The position numbers were made by a program, and so were the translations under genes. A stretch of 64,000 nucleotides of DNA from Aquincola agrisoli (GTDB lineage: Bacteria > Pseudomonadota > Gammaproteobacteria > Burkholderiales > Burkholderiaceae_C): the NCBI RefSeq assembly GCF_036621135.1, contig NZ_JAZIBG010000036.1:496001-560000 (forward strand). Direction: 5' to 3'. How positions within the stretch are numbered: position 1 is the stretch's first letter; every line of letters begins with the position of its first letter. Below the pieces are notes generated by a model. That model was given only the letters and a program-made list of their open reading frames with translations. It had not been told where the DNA came from and searched no databases. Positions 37,137-46,821 of the stretch are shown here, piece by piece.

Positions 37137-38648
37137 ATGCCTGCCGGAATCCACCGTGTCCTGCCTCCAGCTCGCAGTCTGGAGCTGTTCGACACGCCTT
37201 CGGTGCGCCGTGCGGAGGCGGCAGCCCAGGCCACCTTGGCACCCCACACGCTGATGCGGCGCGCAGGCCTGGCCGTGGCACGGCTTGCCCTGGCGACGCA
37301 CCCGCATGGCCAGGCCATCGGCGTCCTCGCGGGCCCTGGCAACAACGGAGGCGATGGCCTCGAAGCCGCGATGCACCTGGTTCAGGCTGGCCGCCGCGTC
37401 ACCGTGCATCTGCTGGCGGATCCTCTGCAACTGCCGGCCGACGCTGCGCAATCGCTGCAACGGGCCCGCGAAGCCGGCGCCCCGGTGTACACCACGCTGC
37501 CGTCGCGCATCGAAGCCGATCTGCTCATCGACGCGTTGCTGGGCCTGGGCCTGCGGCGAGCCCCCGAGGGGAACATCGCCGAAGCCATCCGCCTGAGCCA
37601 CCGCTTCGCCGGTCCGGTCCTGGCGGTGGACATTCCTTCCGGCCTGCACGCGGAAACGGGCGCGCGCGTCGGTTCCGAGGCCGTGCGGGCAACCCATACC
37701 CTGTCGCTGCTGGCGCTGAAGCCCGGCCTGTTCACCGGCGAAGGCCGCGAGCTGTCGGGTGATATCTGGCATGACAGCCTCGGCGTCGATCCCGGTGGAA
37801 CCGAGACCCCCATCGCGCGCCTGAACGGCGTTGACGGGCTGTTCCGCCACGACAGGCCGCTCAGGCATTCCCAACACAAAGGCAGCTTTGGCGATGTGGT
37901 GGTGATCGGCGGGGCCACCGGCATGGCAGGCGCGGCCCGGCTCGCGGGCCGCGGGGCGCTCGCCGCGGGCGGAGGTCGCGTCTACTTGAGCCCGCTGGAT
38001 CTCGACGCCGGTGGCGACGATGCGCGCCCCGAACTGATGCACCGGCCCGCCGCATGGGCGCCGCCGCAGCAATTGCTGTCGCACGCGACCGTCGCCTGTG
38101 GCTGCGGCGGCGGCCAGGCCGTGGCAGCCGTGCTCGACGCCACGCTGCTCGGCGCGCCCCGCCTGGTGCTGGACGCCGACGCGCTCAACTCCGTTGCCGC
38201 CAGCCCTGCGCTGCAAACCGCGCTTGCACAACGTGCGCGGCACGGCCAGCCCACGGTGCTCACGCCGCATCCACTCGAAGCGGCGCGCCTGCTGGACTGC
38301 GACACGCAGGCCGTGCAGGCCGACCGCCTGCGTGCCGCCATGCACCTGGCCACACGCTTCGGCGCCACCGTCGTGCTCAAGGGCTCGGGCACCGTGCTCG
38401 CCGCGCCGGGGCGGCTGCCGTGCATCAACCCGACCGGCAATGCGCTGCTCGCCACGGCCGGCACCGGCGACGTGCTGGCCGGCTGGATCGCCGGTTCATG
38501 GGCGCAGATGCCGCAAGACACCGGCTGGGCCGCCGCGACGGCCACCGTGTGGCTGCACGGCCTGGCGGCCGACGAAGCAGCCGCCAGCGGTCAACGCGGC
38601 CCGCTGCGGGCCGCAGACCTCATCGAGGCGATGCACCGGCTCAGCTGA
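37137..38648 (+). CDS. nnr: Bifunctional NAD(P)HX epimerase/dehydratase
   Basis: Repairs hydrated NADH and NADPH. The protein has 503 residues. The N-terminal YjeF_N epimerase domain (about 15-215) has GPGNNGGDGLEAAMHL and VDIPSGLHAETG. The C-terminal dehydratase, ribokinase-like, has the catalytic NPTGNALLATAGTGDVLAGW near 430-450. ATG 37137 lies 13 bp after dadA, suggesting cotranscription. Confidence 0.95.
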   Translation: MPAGIHRVLPPARSLELFDTPSVRRAEAAAQATLAPHTLMRRAGLAVARLALATHPHGQAIGVLAGPGNNGGDGLEAAMHLVQAGRRVTVHLLADPLQLPADAAQSLQRAREAGAPVYTTLPSRIEADLLIDALLGLGLRRAPEGNIAEAIRLSHRFAGPVLAVDIPSGLHAETGARVGSEAVRATHTLSLLALKPGLFTGEGRELSGDIWHDSLGVDPGGTETPIARLNGVDGLFRHDRPLRHSQHKGSFGDVVVIGGATGMAGAARLAGRGALAAGGGRVYLSPLDLDAGGDDARPELMHRPAAWAPPQQLLSHATVACGCGGGQAVAAVLDATLLGAPRLVLDADALNSVAASPALQTALAQRARHGQPTVLTPHPLEAARLLDCDTQAVQADRLRAAMHLATRFGATVVLKGSGTVLAAPGRLPCINPTGNALLATAGTGDVLAGWIAGSWAQMPQDTGWAAATATVWLHGLAADEAAASGQRGPLRAADLIEAMHRLS

Positions 38649-38664
38649 TGCGCCGGGACGGCCT

Positions 38665-40896
38665 TCAGCGCCGCTTCCGGGTCTTGCCCGCGGCAGGCGA
38701 CTTCCGCCCCGCCCCGCCGCCATTACGCTGGCTCGCCACCTTCCGCGTGCGCGCCTTGACGTTGCGATCGGCTTCCTGCACCGCCGCGAGTTCGTCCACG
38801 GCATTCGATGAACGCCGCTCGCCCGACTTGTCTCTCGCCGCCCGTGCAGCGATCAGGCGGTCCGTCTCGCCTTCGCGAACCATGCGGAAGTCGATCCGGC
38901 GGCCGTCCAGGTCCACGCGGCTCACCTGCACCCTGACACGCGAACCGATCGTGTAACGCACGCCGCTGCGCTCGCCGCGCAGTTCCTGCCGAGCCTCGTC
39001 GAAGCGGAAGTACTCGCCGCCCAGCTCGGTGATGTGCACCAAGCCCTCGACGTACAGCCCATCCAGCGTGACGAACAGGCCGAAGCTGGTCGCGGCGCTG
39101 ACGGTGCCGCTGAACTCCTCGCCCAGACGCTCGCGCATGTAGCGGCATTTGAGCCAGGCCTCGACGTCGCGCGACGCTTCGTCGGCGCGCCGTTCGTTCG
39201 CGCTGCAATGCGCACCTGCGACGTCCCACGCTTCGGCTTCGTTCATGCGCATCGTGCCCGGCACGCCCTTCGCCGACGACTTGACCGGCTTGCCGCCCTT
39301 GCGTACCACCGTGGGTTCGGCGGACACCAGGGACGCATCGAGGTGATAGCGCTTGTTGGCCAGGAGCCCCTTGATGACCCGATGCACCAGCAGGTCCGGA
39401 TAGCGCCGGATCGGGCTCGTGAAGTGCGTATAGGCCTGGTAGCCCAGCCCGAAGTGGCCACTGTTGGCCGAGGTATAGATGGCCTGCTGCATGGAGCGCA
39501 GCAACATGGTGTGGATCTGCAGCGAATCGACCCGGTCTTTCGTGGCCAATGCAATGGCCTGGAACTCGGCCGGCGTCGGATCGTCGCTCACTGTCAGGCC
39601 CAGGCCAAGCGAACGCAGGTAGTTCTGCAGCGTCGTCTTCTTCTCGGGCGTCGGTCCTTCGTGCACGCGGAACAGGCTGGGGTGCTTGCCGTGCTGGATG
39701 AAGTCGGCTGCGCACACATTCGCCGCCAGCATCGCCTCTTCGATCAAGCGGTGCGCCTCGGTGCGGATGCGCGGGACGATCTTTTCGATGCGGCCGTTCT
39801 CATCGCACACGATCTGCGTTTCAGTCGTCTCGAAATCCACCGCACCACGCGCCGCCCTGGCCTTCAACAGTGCACGGTACACCTCGTGAAGGTGCAGCAA
39901 GTGCGGCACCAGCGCCTCACGCTTTGCAGCTTCGGGCCCGCGCGTGTTGGCCAGGATGGCCGCGACCTCGGTGTAGGTGAATCGCGCATGCGAATGCATG
40001 ACGGCCGGGTAGAACTGGTAGGCCTCCAAGTCACCCCCTTCGGTGACCAGCATGTCGCACACCATGCACAGGCGATCTTCGTGCGGATTGAGCGAACACA
40101 GGCCGTTCGAGAGCTTCTCCGGCAGCATGGGGATCACCCGCCGCGGGAAGTAGACCGAAGTCGCCCGTTCATAGGCATCGGCATCGATGGGTTCGCCCGG
40201 CTTCACGTAATGGCTCACGTCGGCGATCGCCACCAGCAGCCGATACCCGGAGAACGCACTCTTGCCGCGCCCCTTCTTGAACGGCTCGCAATACACCGCG
40301 TCGTCGAAGTCGCGCGCATCTTCGCCATCGATGGTGACCAACGGCACATCGGTGAGGTCGATTCGGTGGCGTTTGTCGACGGGCCGCACCCGCTCCGGCA
40401 GCGCGGCCGCCTGTGCCAGTGTTTCCGGCGAGAAGCGGTGCGGCACCTCGTACTTGCGCACGGCGATCTCGATCTCCATGCCCGGGTCGTCGATCTCGCC
40501 CAGCACTTCACTCACACGCCCCACGGGCTGCGAGAACATCGATGCCGGCTCGGTGAGTTCAACCGCGACCACCTGACCAGCCTGCGCATTGGCCGTCGCG
40601 TTCTTCGGGATCAGGATGTCCTGGCCATAACGCTTGTCCTCGGGCGCCACGAGCCATACGCCGCTTTCGTGCAGCAAGCGGCCAATGATGGGCGCCTTGC
40701 GCCGCTCGACGATCTCGAGCACCCGCCCCTCAGGCCGGCCCTTGCGGTCATAGCGCACCACCCTGACACGCACCCGGTCGCGGTGCAAGACGGCGCGCAT
40801 CTCCTGTTGGGACAAATAGATGTCGCTGCCACCGGGTTGCAGGACAAAACCGTGGCCATCACGATGGCCCTGCACAACCCCTTCCAATTCGCTCAT
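38665..40896 (-). CDS. rnr: Ribonuclease R
   Basis: 3'-5' exoribonuclease of 743 residues able to degrade structured RNA. Cold-shock domains lie at about 10-150, the catalytic RNB domain has the metal-binding IDGEDARDFDD at 189-199, the S1 domain lies near 605-690, and the tail is Lys/Arg-rich. ATG 40896 (MSELEGVVQGHRDGHGFV) is the family start; the frame continues 75 codons upstream across the tRNA locus, so I exclude that part. It is divergent from tRNA-Leu. TATCAT at 40948-40943 is a possible -10. Confidence 0.96.
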   Translation of the reverse strand: MSELEGVVQGHRDGHGFVLQPGGSDIYLSQQEMRAVLHRDRVRVRVVRYDRKGRPEGRVLEIVERRKAPIIGRLLHESGVWLVAPEDKRYGQDILIPKNATANAQAGQVVAVELTEPASMFSQPVGRVSEVLGEIDDPGMEIEIAVRKYEVPHRFSPETLAQAAALPERVRPVDKRHRIDLTDVPLVTIDGEDARDFDDAVYCEPFKKGRGKSAFSGYRLLVAIADVSHYVKPGEPIDADAYERATSVYFPRRVIPMLPEKLSNGLCSLNPHEDRLCMVCDMLVTEGGDLEAYQFYPAVMHSHARFTYTEVAAILANTRGPEAAKREALVPHLLHLHEVYRALLKARAARGAVDFETTETQIVCDENGRIEKIVPRIRTEAHRLIEEAMLAANVCAADFIQHGKHPSLFRVHEGPTPEKKTTLQNYLRSLGLGLTVSDDPTPAEFQAIALATKDRVDSLQIHTMLLRSMQQAIYTSANSGHFGLGYQAYTHFTSPIRRYPDLLVHRVIKGLLANKRYHLDASLVSAEPTVVRKGGKPVKSSAKGVPGTMRMNEAEAWDVAGAHCSANERRADEASRDVEAWLKCRYMRERLGEEFSGTVSAATSFGLFVTLDGLYVEGLVHITELGGEYFRFDEARQELRGERSGVRYTIGSRVRVQVSRVDLDGRRIDFRMVREGETDRLIAARAARDKSGERRSSNAVDELAAVQEADRNVKARTRKVASQRNGGGAGRKSPAAGKTRKRR

Positions 40897-40922
40897 CAGA
40901 GCAGCGCCGGGGTTCGAAGCAC

Positions 40923-40950
40923 TTGCGTTTGTTGAATTTTTGATGATAGA
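40923..40950 (+). promoter_or_regulatory. Promoter of tRNA-Leu
   Basis: TTGCGT (40923-40928), a 16-bp spacer and GATAGA (40945-40950) precede the tRNA by about 20 bp. The same AT-rich patch could serve rnr in the other direction. Confidence 0.45.
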
Positions 40951-40969
40951 CTCTCGGCTTCCCTGAGAC

Positions 40970-41054
<85 letters not shown>

Positions 41055-41059
41055 AATCC

Positions 41060-41094
41060 AAAAAGGGCCGATGCTGAAGCATCGGCCCTTTTTT
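41060..41094. terminator. Bidirectional terminator
   Basis: A perfect 10-bp stem, GGGCCGATGC (41065-41074) and GCATCGGCCC (41079-41088) with loop TGAA, is flanked by A5 on the left and T6 on the right. It ends the tRNA-Leu transcript on the plus strand and can end the long minus-strand run after the phosphoribosyltransferase gene. Confidence 0.9.
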
Positions 41095-41241
41095 CATTGG
41101 CGGCAACGGTGCAAACGTCATGATCGATGCATTGAATCATGCCGCCGCCTGCCGACAACCGCCGCGCTTGTGCAGCAAGGCCGGCGCCACGGCCAGCCTC
41201 CCGCATAGAGATGCATGCGGACAAGCCGCGTCGAACCGTGG

Positions 41242-41763
41242 TCAAACCACGAACTTCCTTGCCAACCCTTCCGGGCGCAGGTTGTCGTATTCCTCGAACG
41301 GCTGGTGGATCCACGGGCTCGTGGGCAGCAGCTCGACGTAGTAGTCGGGTGTGTAGCTCGATACGCCCTTGGTCCAGATCACCGCGGAGCGCAGCTCGCG
41401 AATCGATGGCATGCCACGCAACCGCTCGACCACGGCCTTCAGCGTGATGCCTGAATCGGCCAGGTCGTCGACCAGCAGCACCCGGCCCGCCAGCTCGCCC
41501 TTGGGCATGGTGATGTACTTGGCCATGTCGAGGCGGCCTTGGATCGTCCCGGCCTCGGCCCGATAGGAACTGGTGGACATGATCGCCAGCGGCTTGTCGA
41601 AGACACGCGACAACACATCGCCCGGACGCATGCCGCCCCGCGCAAGGCAAAGAATCTGGTCGAACTCCCATCCGGAGTTGTGCACCTTGAGCGCCAGCCG
41701 CTCGATCAGCATGTGGTACTCGTCCCAAGAGACGTAGAGGTGTTTGCCATCGTCGGTCAGCAT
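41242..41763 (-). CDS. Phosphoribosyltransferase family protein (COG2236-type)
   Basis: Type I phosphoribosyltransferase of 173 residues. The PRPP-binding motif VLLVDDLADSGITLK lies near residues 100-115, with the flexible-loop region ILCLARGGMRPGD before it. It resembles xanthine/hypoxanthine phosphoribosyltransferase-like proteins; position after purA suggests purine salvage, but the base is not certain. ATG 41763 has AGGAGC 7 bp upstream. The purA stop is 28 bp before it. Confidence 0.85.
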   Translation of the reverse strand: MLTDDGKHLYVSWDEYHMLIERLALKVHNSGWEFDQILCLARGGMRPGDVLSRVFDKPLAIMSTSSYRAEAGTIQGRLDMAKYITMPKGELAGRVLLVDDLADSGITLKAVVERLRGMPSIRELRSAVIWTKGVSSYTPDYYVELLPTSPWIHQPFEEYDNLRPEGLARKFVV

Positions 41764-41791
41764 CGAAAGCTCCTGGTCTGGCGATGAATCA

Positions 41792-43141
41792 TCAGGCTTG
41801 GTAAGGGTGACGCAGCAGGATCGTGTGCTCACGGTCCGGGCCGGTGGACACCATGTCGATCGGAGCACCGATGAAGGACTGCACGCGTTCCAGATAGGCC
41901 CGTGCGTTCTTGGGCAAGGCATCCCATTGGGTGATGCCGGCCGTGCTGCCGGCCCATCCCTCGAACGTCTCGTAGATGGGTTGGCAGGCCGCGATGTCGT
42001 CCGCATCGAGCGGCAGGATGTCGATGCGCTGGCCGTGCAGGTCGTAGCCCACGCAGACCTTGATCTCCTTCAGCCCATCCAGCACGTCGAGCTTGGTGAT
42101 GCACAAGCCGGAGATGCCGTTGATGATGATCGAGCGCTTCAACGCTGCCGCATCGAGCCAGCCGCAACGGCGCGCCCGGCCGGTCACGGTCCCGCGCTCC
42201 TGCCCCACCGTCGACAAGTGGTGCCCGACGGTGCCGGCATCGTCGATCGGCAGCTCCGTCGGGAACGGTCCGGAGCCCACCCGCGTCGTGTATGCCTTGG
42301 TGATGCCGAGGATGTAGTGCAGCTGCTCCGGCCCCACGCCCGAGCCGGCTGCGGCATTGCCTGCCACGCAGTTGCTCGAGGTCACGTAAGGATACGTGCC
42401 GTGGTCGATGTCCAGCAGCGTGCCTTGCGCACCCTCGAACAGGATGTTCGCGCCTTCCCGGTTGGCGGTATGGAGGCGGTAGCCCACGTCCGCGAGCATC
42501 GGCTTCAGTTGCTCGGCCACCGCCATGGCGTGGTCGAAGATGGGTTGGAACTCCAGTGGCTTCGACCGCAGGTAGCCGCTCAACGCGAAGTTATGCAGCT
42601 CGAGCAGCTCTTGCAGCTTCTTCGCGAAGCGTTCGGGATGCTTCAGATCCTGCACGCGCAGCGCACGGCGGGCGACCTTGTCCTCGTACGCCGGCCCGAT
42701 GCCCTTGCCGGTGGTTCCGATCTTGCCGACACCACTGGTCTCCCGCAGCGCCTCGCGCGCCTTGTCGACCTCCACGTGGAACGGCAGGATGAGCGGGCAC
42801 GATTCGCTGATGAACAAGCGGGATCGCACCTCGAGACCGATCTTTTCGAGCCGCTCGATCTCCAGCAGCAAGTGCGACGGATCCACCACCACGCCATTGC
42901 CGATGAAGCACTGCACGCCCTCGCGCATGATGCCGCTCGGGATCAATTGCAGCGCCGTCTTCACGCCCTTGATCACCAGCGTGTGGCCCGCGTTGTGCCC
43001 CCCCTGGAAGCGCACCACCGACTGTGCGTGGTCGGTCAGCCAGTCCACCACCTTGCCCTTGCCTTCGTCGCCCCATTGGGTGCCGACGACGACCACGTTC
43101 TTGCCACGCGCTCGCGTGGCCGGATTGCTCTGCTGTTGCAT
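41792..43141 (-). CDS. purA: Adenylosuccinate synthetase
   Basis: Condenses IMP and aspartate with GTP to adenylosuccinate. The protein has 449 residues; catalytic VVGTQWGDEGKGKVVDWL begins near residue 18 and GGHNAGHTLV follows. The C-terminal base-binding region has VSTGPDREHTI. ATG 43141 is chosen; about 15 residues extend beyond the usual N-terminus. hisZ lies 28 bp upstream. Confidence 0.97.
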   Translation of the reverse strand: MQQQSNPATRARGKNVVVVGTQWGDEGKGKVVDWLTDHAQSVVRFQGGHNAGHTLVIKGVKTALQLIPSGIMREGVQCFIGNGVVVDPSHLLLEIERLEKIGLEVRSRLFISESCPLILPFHVEVDKAREALRETSGVGKIGTTGKGIGPAYEDKVARRALRVQDLKHPERFAKKLQELLELHNFALSGYLRSKPLEFQPIFDHAMAVAEQLKPMLADVGYRLHTANREGANILFEGAQGTLLDIDHGTYPYVTSSNCVAGNAAAGSGVGPEQLHYILGITKAYTTRVGSGPFPTELPIDDAGTVGHHLSTVGQERGTVTGRARRCGWLDAAALKRSIIINGISGLCITKLDVLDGLKEIKVCVGYDLHGQRIDILPLDADDIAACQPIYETFEGWAGSTAGITQWDALPKNARAYLERVQSFIGAPIDMVSTGPDREHTILLRHPYQA

Positions 43142-43169
43142 GGTTACCGAAAGGTTCGTGGAAAGAGAG

Positions 43170-44333
43170 TCAGAGCGCGCGCAGCGCCCAGCGGCCATCG
43201 ATACATGCGAGCTCGCGGTCGCAGTCGAATTCCTGGCCTTCGTGTTCATGGCCCGGCAGGACGCAGACCACTGTTTCACCTTGCTCGCGGAGCTGTCGCA
43301 CCGCCGCCCGCAGCGCCGCATCCTCACCCCAAGGCGCACGGATCGCCACGCGCGGCGGATGGGGCGTAGCCAGATCGACCAACGACTTCAGATCCAGGCT
43401 GAAGCCGACTGCCGGCCGCTTGCGGCCGAACACCGCACCGACCTCGTCGTAACGCCCGCCGCGCACCAGCGAATCGCTGGCACCCTCGCCATACAGCGCA
43501 AAACGCACCCCGCTGTAGTACGCGTAGCCGCTCATATCGGCGAGATCGAAACCCACCCGCACCTGGGGATGCGTGCGGCGCACATGGCTCGCAAGCCATT
43601 CGAGGTCGTCCAGCGCTGCCGTGATCGGCGCGCGAGCAGGAAGGTGTGTGCGTGCGGCCTGCAACACGTCACTCCCGCCATACAGCCGCAAGAGCGTGGA
43701 CAAGGCCTGGCGGGTTTCAGGCGGGAACTCCGCCGTCAACGCCGCCATGGCACCGCCATCCTTGTGCGCTAGTGCGGAAACCAGCTCATCGAGCCGGCCC
43801 GCATCCAGCGACGAATCCGCAAGCACGGCGCGGACCACCCGCGCATCGCCGAGGTCCAGCACCGGCCGCTCGATGCCCGCCGAACGCAAACCGTCCAGCG
43901 CCAATTCGATGACCTCCAGCTCCGCTTCGAGTCCGGCATGGCCGTAAATCTCTGCACCGAACTGAAGCGGCTCACGCGTGGCATGCAGCCGCTCTGGGCG
44001 GGTGTGCAGCACCGGCCCGCAGTAGGCCAAGCGGGTCACCCCGCGGCGATTGAGCAGGTGTGCGTCGATGCGGGCCACTTGGGGCGTTGTGTCGGCACGC
44101 AGCCCCAAGGTCCGGCCGCTGAGCTGGTCGACCAGCTTGAAGGTCTTGAGGTCAAGCTCTCGGCCCGTACCCGACAGGAGCGAATCCAAGTGCTCCAGCA
44201 GCGGCGGCATGACCAGTTCGAAGCCGTAGCCGCGCGCCATGTCGAGCAGCGCCCGGCGAAGTTCTTCGATACGACGTGCCTGCGACGGCAGGACATCGGC
44301 AATGTGCTCGGGCAGCAGCCACGCAGACGACAT
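43170..44333 (-). CDS. hisZ: ATP phosphoribosyltransferase regulatory subunit HisZ
   Basis: HisRS-like protein without aminoacylation role that forms a complex with short-form HisG, the first enzyme of histidine synthesis. The protein has 387 residues: WLLPEHIADVLPSQARRIEELR at the start, motif-2-like TPQVARIDAH, and motif-3-like GGRYDEVGAVFG then PAVGFSLDL. Presence implies a short HisG elsewhere. ATG 44333 is preferred. hisZ-purA order is common in Burkholderiales. Confidence 0.93.
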   Translation of the reverse strand: MSSAWLLPEHIADVLPSQARRIEELRRALLDMARGYGFELVMPPLLEHLDSLLSGTGRELDLKTFKLVDQLSGRTLGLRADTTPQVARIDAHLLNRRGVTRLAYCGPVLHTRPERLHATREPLQFGAEIYGHAGLEAELEVIELALDGLRSAGIERPVLDLGDARVVRAVLADSSLDAGRLDELVSALAHKDGGAMAALTAEFPPETRQALSTLLRLYGGSDVLQAARTHLPARAPITAALDDLEWLASHVRRTHPQVRVGFDLADMSGYAYYSGVRFALYGEGASDSLVRGGRYDEVGAVFGRKRPAVGFSLDLKSLVDLATPHPPRVAIRAPWGEDAALRAAVRQLREQGETVVCVLPGHEHEGQEFDCDRELACIDGRWALRAL

Positions 44334-44377
44334 CAAAAGGCACCGGTATTGAAAACGGCATTGTACCGATGCGAGCT

Positions 44378-44569
44378 TCAGCTGCCGCCATGGAGGTACA
44401 GCAACCCGAGCCCGATCAGCATGCTGACCAGGCCCATGAAACGGATCTGGCCATCGGTCATCTGCGTCGCACGCTCGAAAACGGCGCGCCAAGCAGGAGG
44501 GCTGAAGAACGGCAGCACGCCTTCGAGGACCAGCATCAGCGCCAACGCGCCCAGCAACAGATCGCTCAT
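44378..44569 (-). CDS. DUF2065 (YjeT-like) small membrane protein
   Basis: 63 residues with two membrane segments (about 3-22 and 43-60): LLLGALALMLVLEGVLPFFSP and then IRFMGLVSMLIGLGLLYL. YjeT-like proteins are found between hflC and purA or hisZ in many proteobacteria; the function is unknown. It starts 13 bp after the hflC stop. Confidence 0.88.
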   Translation of the reverse strand: MSDLLLGALALMLVLEGVLPFFSPPAWRAVFERATQMTDGQIRFMGLVSMLIGLGLLYLHGGS

Positions 44570-44582
44570 CGGCGCACGCCGC

Positions 44583-45473
44583 TCAGCGGCTGCGTGGCGA
44601 CGTGCCGGCGTCCGGCGAGCGCATGGCCCTGAAGAAGTCGGCGCTCGGATCCACGACCATCACGTCGCTCTTGTTGCGAAAGCTCGCCCGGTATGCCTCG
44701 AGGCTGCGGTAGAACTGCGCGAACTGCGGATCACGACCGAAGGCATCGGCGTACAGCGCAGACGCCTGCGCATCGCCTTCGCCCTTGATCTTCTGCGCGT
44801 CGCGGTAGGCCTCGGCGATGATCACCTCGCGCTGCCGGTCGGCATCAGCACGGATCTTCTCGCCGTCGGCGGCGCCCTGCGAGCGCAGTTCGTTGGCGAC
44901 CTGCTTGCGCTCCGACTCCATGCGGCGGTACACCGAATCGGTGATGTCGGCGACGAAGTCCACGCGCTTGACGCGCACATCGACGATCTCGATGCCGAAG
45001 GCCTTGCCCTCGTCCGCCAGCCGATCGCGCACGGCTTGCATGACCTGTTCGCGCTCCGTGGCGAGCACGCCGCGCACGGTGCGGCGTGTCACCACCTCGT
45101 TGAACGCGGCTTGCACGACCGGCGCCAACCGGCTTTCCAGGTTGCGGATGTCGACCCCGCTGTTGCGGATGAACTGCCGAGGCTCGACGATGCGCCACTT
45201 GATCAGCCAGTCGATCACCAGGCTCTTCTTCTCGGCCGTGAAGATCGGCCGGGTCTCCGGGCTGTCCAGCGTCTGCACACGCTTGTCCAGGAACACGACA
45301 TTCTGGAACGGCGGGGGCAGCTTGACCTTCAGACCGGGCTCGGTGATGACCTCCTTGATCTCACCGAGTGCATACACGACGGCGACCTGGCGCTGGTCGA
45401 CGATGAAAAGCGTCGAACTGGCCAGCATCAGCAGGATCAGCGCACCAGCGACGATGGCTCCGATTCGGTTCAT
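44583..45473 (-). CDS. hflC: HflC, band-7 regulator of FtsH protease
   Basis: SPFH/band-7 membrane protein of 296 residues. An N-terminal anchor (about 5-25) is followed by the SPFH domain and a coiled coil (about 185-230). With HflK it forms a large cage around FtsH and modulates degradation of membrane proteins. ATG 45473 (MNRIGAIVAGALILL) is the family start. Confidence 0.96.
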   Translation of the reverse strand: MNRIGAIVAGALILLMLASSTLFIVDQRQVAVVYALGEIKEVITEPGLKVKLPPPFQNVVFLDKRVQTLDSPETRPIFTAEKKSLVIDWLIKWRIVEPRQFIRNSGVDIRNLESRLAPVVQAAFNEVVTRRTVRGVLATEREQVMQAVRDRLADEGKAFGIEIVDVRVKRVDFVADITDSVYRRMESERKQVANELRSQGAADGEKIRADADRQREVIIAEAYRDAQKIKGEGDAQASALYADAFGRDPQFAQFYRSLEAYRASFRNKSDVMVVDPSADFFRAMRSPDAGTSPRSR

Positions 45474-45495
45474 GTTCTCTGTGTCTCCTGCTACT

Positions 45496-46821
45496 TCAGC
45501 GGACTTCGCGATCGCGGCTGCGCTGGTTTTCACGCGACCGCGCATCGAGCGACGGATTCGGGCCCGGCTCGACCGGCATGGACGGAACGGCGGTGCCGCT
45601 GGCCGAGCCTGCCTGTGGCGCCGCGCCGGACTGCTGGAGCAGCTTGTCCAGCGGCAGGTACAGCAGATTCGATCCGCTGCGGCTGTCGACCATCACCTTC
45701 GTCACGTTGCTGTAGACCTGCTGCATCGTCTCGATGTAGAGGCGGTCCCGCGTCACGCCAGGCGCCTTCTGGTACTCCGTCAGCACCGAGCGGAAGCGCT
45801 GCGCATCACCTTCGCCCTGGGCAACGACGCGCGCCTTGTAGCCCTCGGCCTCTTCGCGAAGCCGGGCGGCCGTACCTTGCGCCTTCGGGATCACGTCGCT
45901 CGCGTAGGCCTGGCCTTCGTTCTTGAAGCGATCGCGATCGGCGCCGGCCTTCACCGCGTCATTGAAGGCAGCCTGCACCTGTTCCGGCACCTGCACATTC
46001 TGGACGTTCACGTTCGCCACGATGATCCCGGCCTTCAGACGATCGAGCTGCGCCTGCACGGACTTGGCCAGATCGGTGGCGATGGCATCACGCTGTTCAT
46101 AAAGCACCGAATCGATCCGGCTGCGCCCGACGATCTCGCGCACCGCCGACTCCGCCGCCTGCACCACGGCCTCGTCCGGGCTGCGGTTCTCGAAGAGGTA
46201 CTCACGCGCATCCTTCAACCGGTACTGGACGGTGAAGCGGATGTCGACGATGTTCTCGTCCTCGGTGAGCATCGACGAATCACGCAGGCCGGTCGCCTGG
46301 ATCACGCTGTTGCGGCCCACCTCGACCGAGCGCAACTGCGTCACCGGCACGGTTTCATGGGCCTGGAAGGGGTACGGAAAACGCCATTGGAAACCAGCTT
46401 CGGCGGTATAGGCATAGCGGCCGAACGATGTGACCACGGCCTGGTGGCCTTCCTGCACGATGAAGAAGCCGCTCGCCGCCCACACCAGCACGACGACCGC
46501 ACCGATCAGGCCCACGCCGATGCCTGCGCTCTTCATATCCGGACGAAACGGCGGGCCGCCGTTCCCGTCTACCGGAGGGCGGTTGCTGCCACCGCCTTGC
46601 TTGCCACCGAGCAGGCCGCTGAGCTTGCGATTGAAATCGCGCCACAGTTCATCGAGATCGGGCGGGCCGTCGTTGCGGCCATTGTTCAGGACGAGCGTAT
46701 CGCTGCCAGCCTGGGGCCGGCGCTGCAGCGCGGAGCGGGCGGCGCCGGCCAGCAACGCGCCGGCGGCTCGCGCGACGGCCGAGAGACTGGGACGCTCAGG
46801 GAACGATTGGCGCATGGTCAT
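45496..46821 (-). CDS. hflK: HflK, band-7 regulator of FtsH protease
   Basis: Partner of HflC, 441 residues. A long Gly/Arg-rich cytoplasmic N-terminus (RNDGPPDLDELWRDFNRKLSG, then GGKQGGGSNRPP) precedes a single membrane segment at about 100-122 and the SPFH domain (IVQEGHQAVVTSFGRY). A Ser/Pro/Arg tail closes it. ATG 46821 overlaps the hflX stop (ATGA); ATG 46815 is also possible. Confidence 0.95.
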   Translation of the reverse strand: MTMRQSFPERPSLSAVARAAGALLAGAARSALQRRPQAGSDTLVLNNGRNDGPPDLDELWRDFNRKLSGLLGGKQGGGSNRPPVDGNGGPPFRPDMKSAGIGVGLIGAVVVLVWAASGFFIVQEGHQAVVTSFGRYAYTAEAGFQWRFPYPFQAHETVPVTQLRSVEVGRNSVIQATGLRDSSMLTEDENIVDIRFTVQYRLKDAREYLFENRSPDEAVVQAAESAVREIVGRSRIDSVLYEQRDAIATDLAKSVQAQLDRLKAGIIVANVNVQNVQVPEQVQAAFNDAVKAGADRDRFKNEGQAYASDVIPKAQGTAARLREEAEGYKARVVAQGEGDAQRFRSVLTEYQKAPGVTRDRLYIETMQQVYSNVTKVMVDSRSGSNLLYLPLDKLLQQSGAAPQAGSASGTAVPSMPVEPGPNPSLDARSRENQRSRDREVR

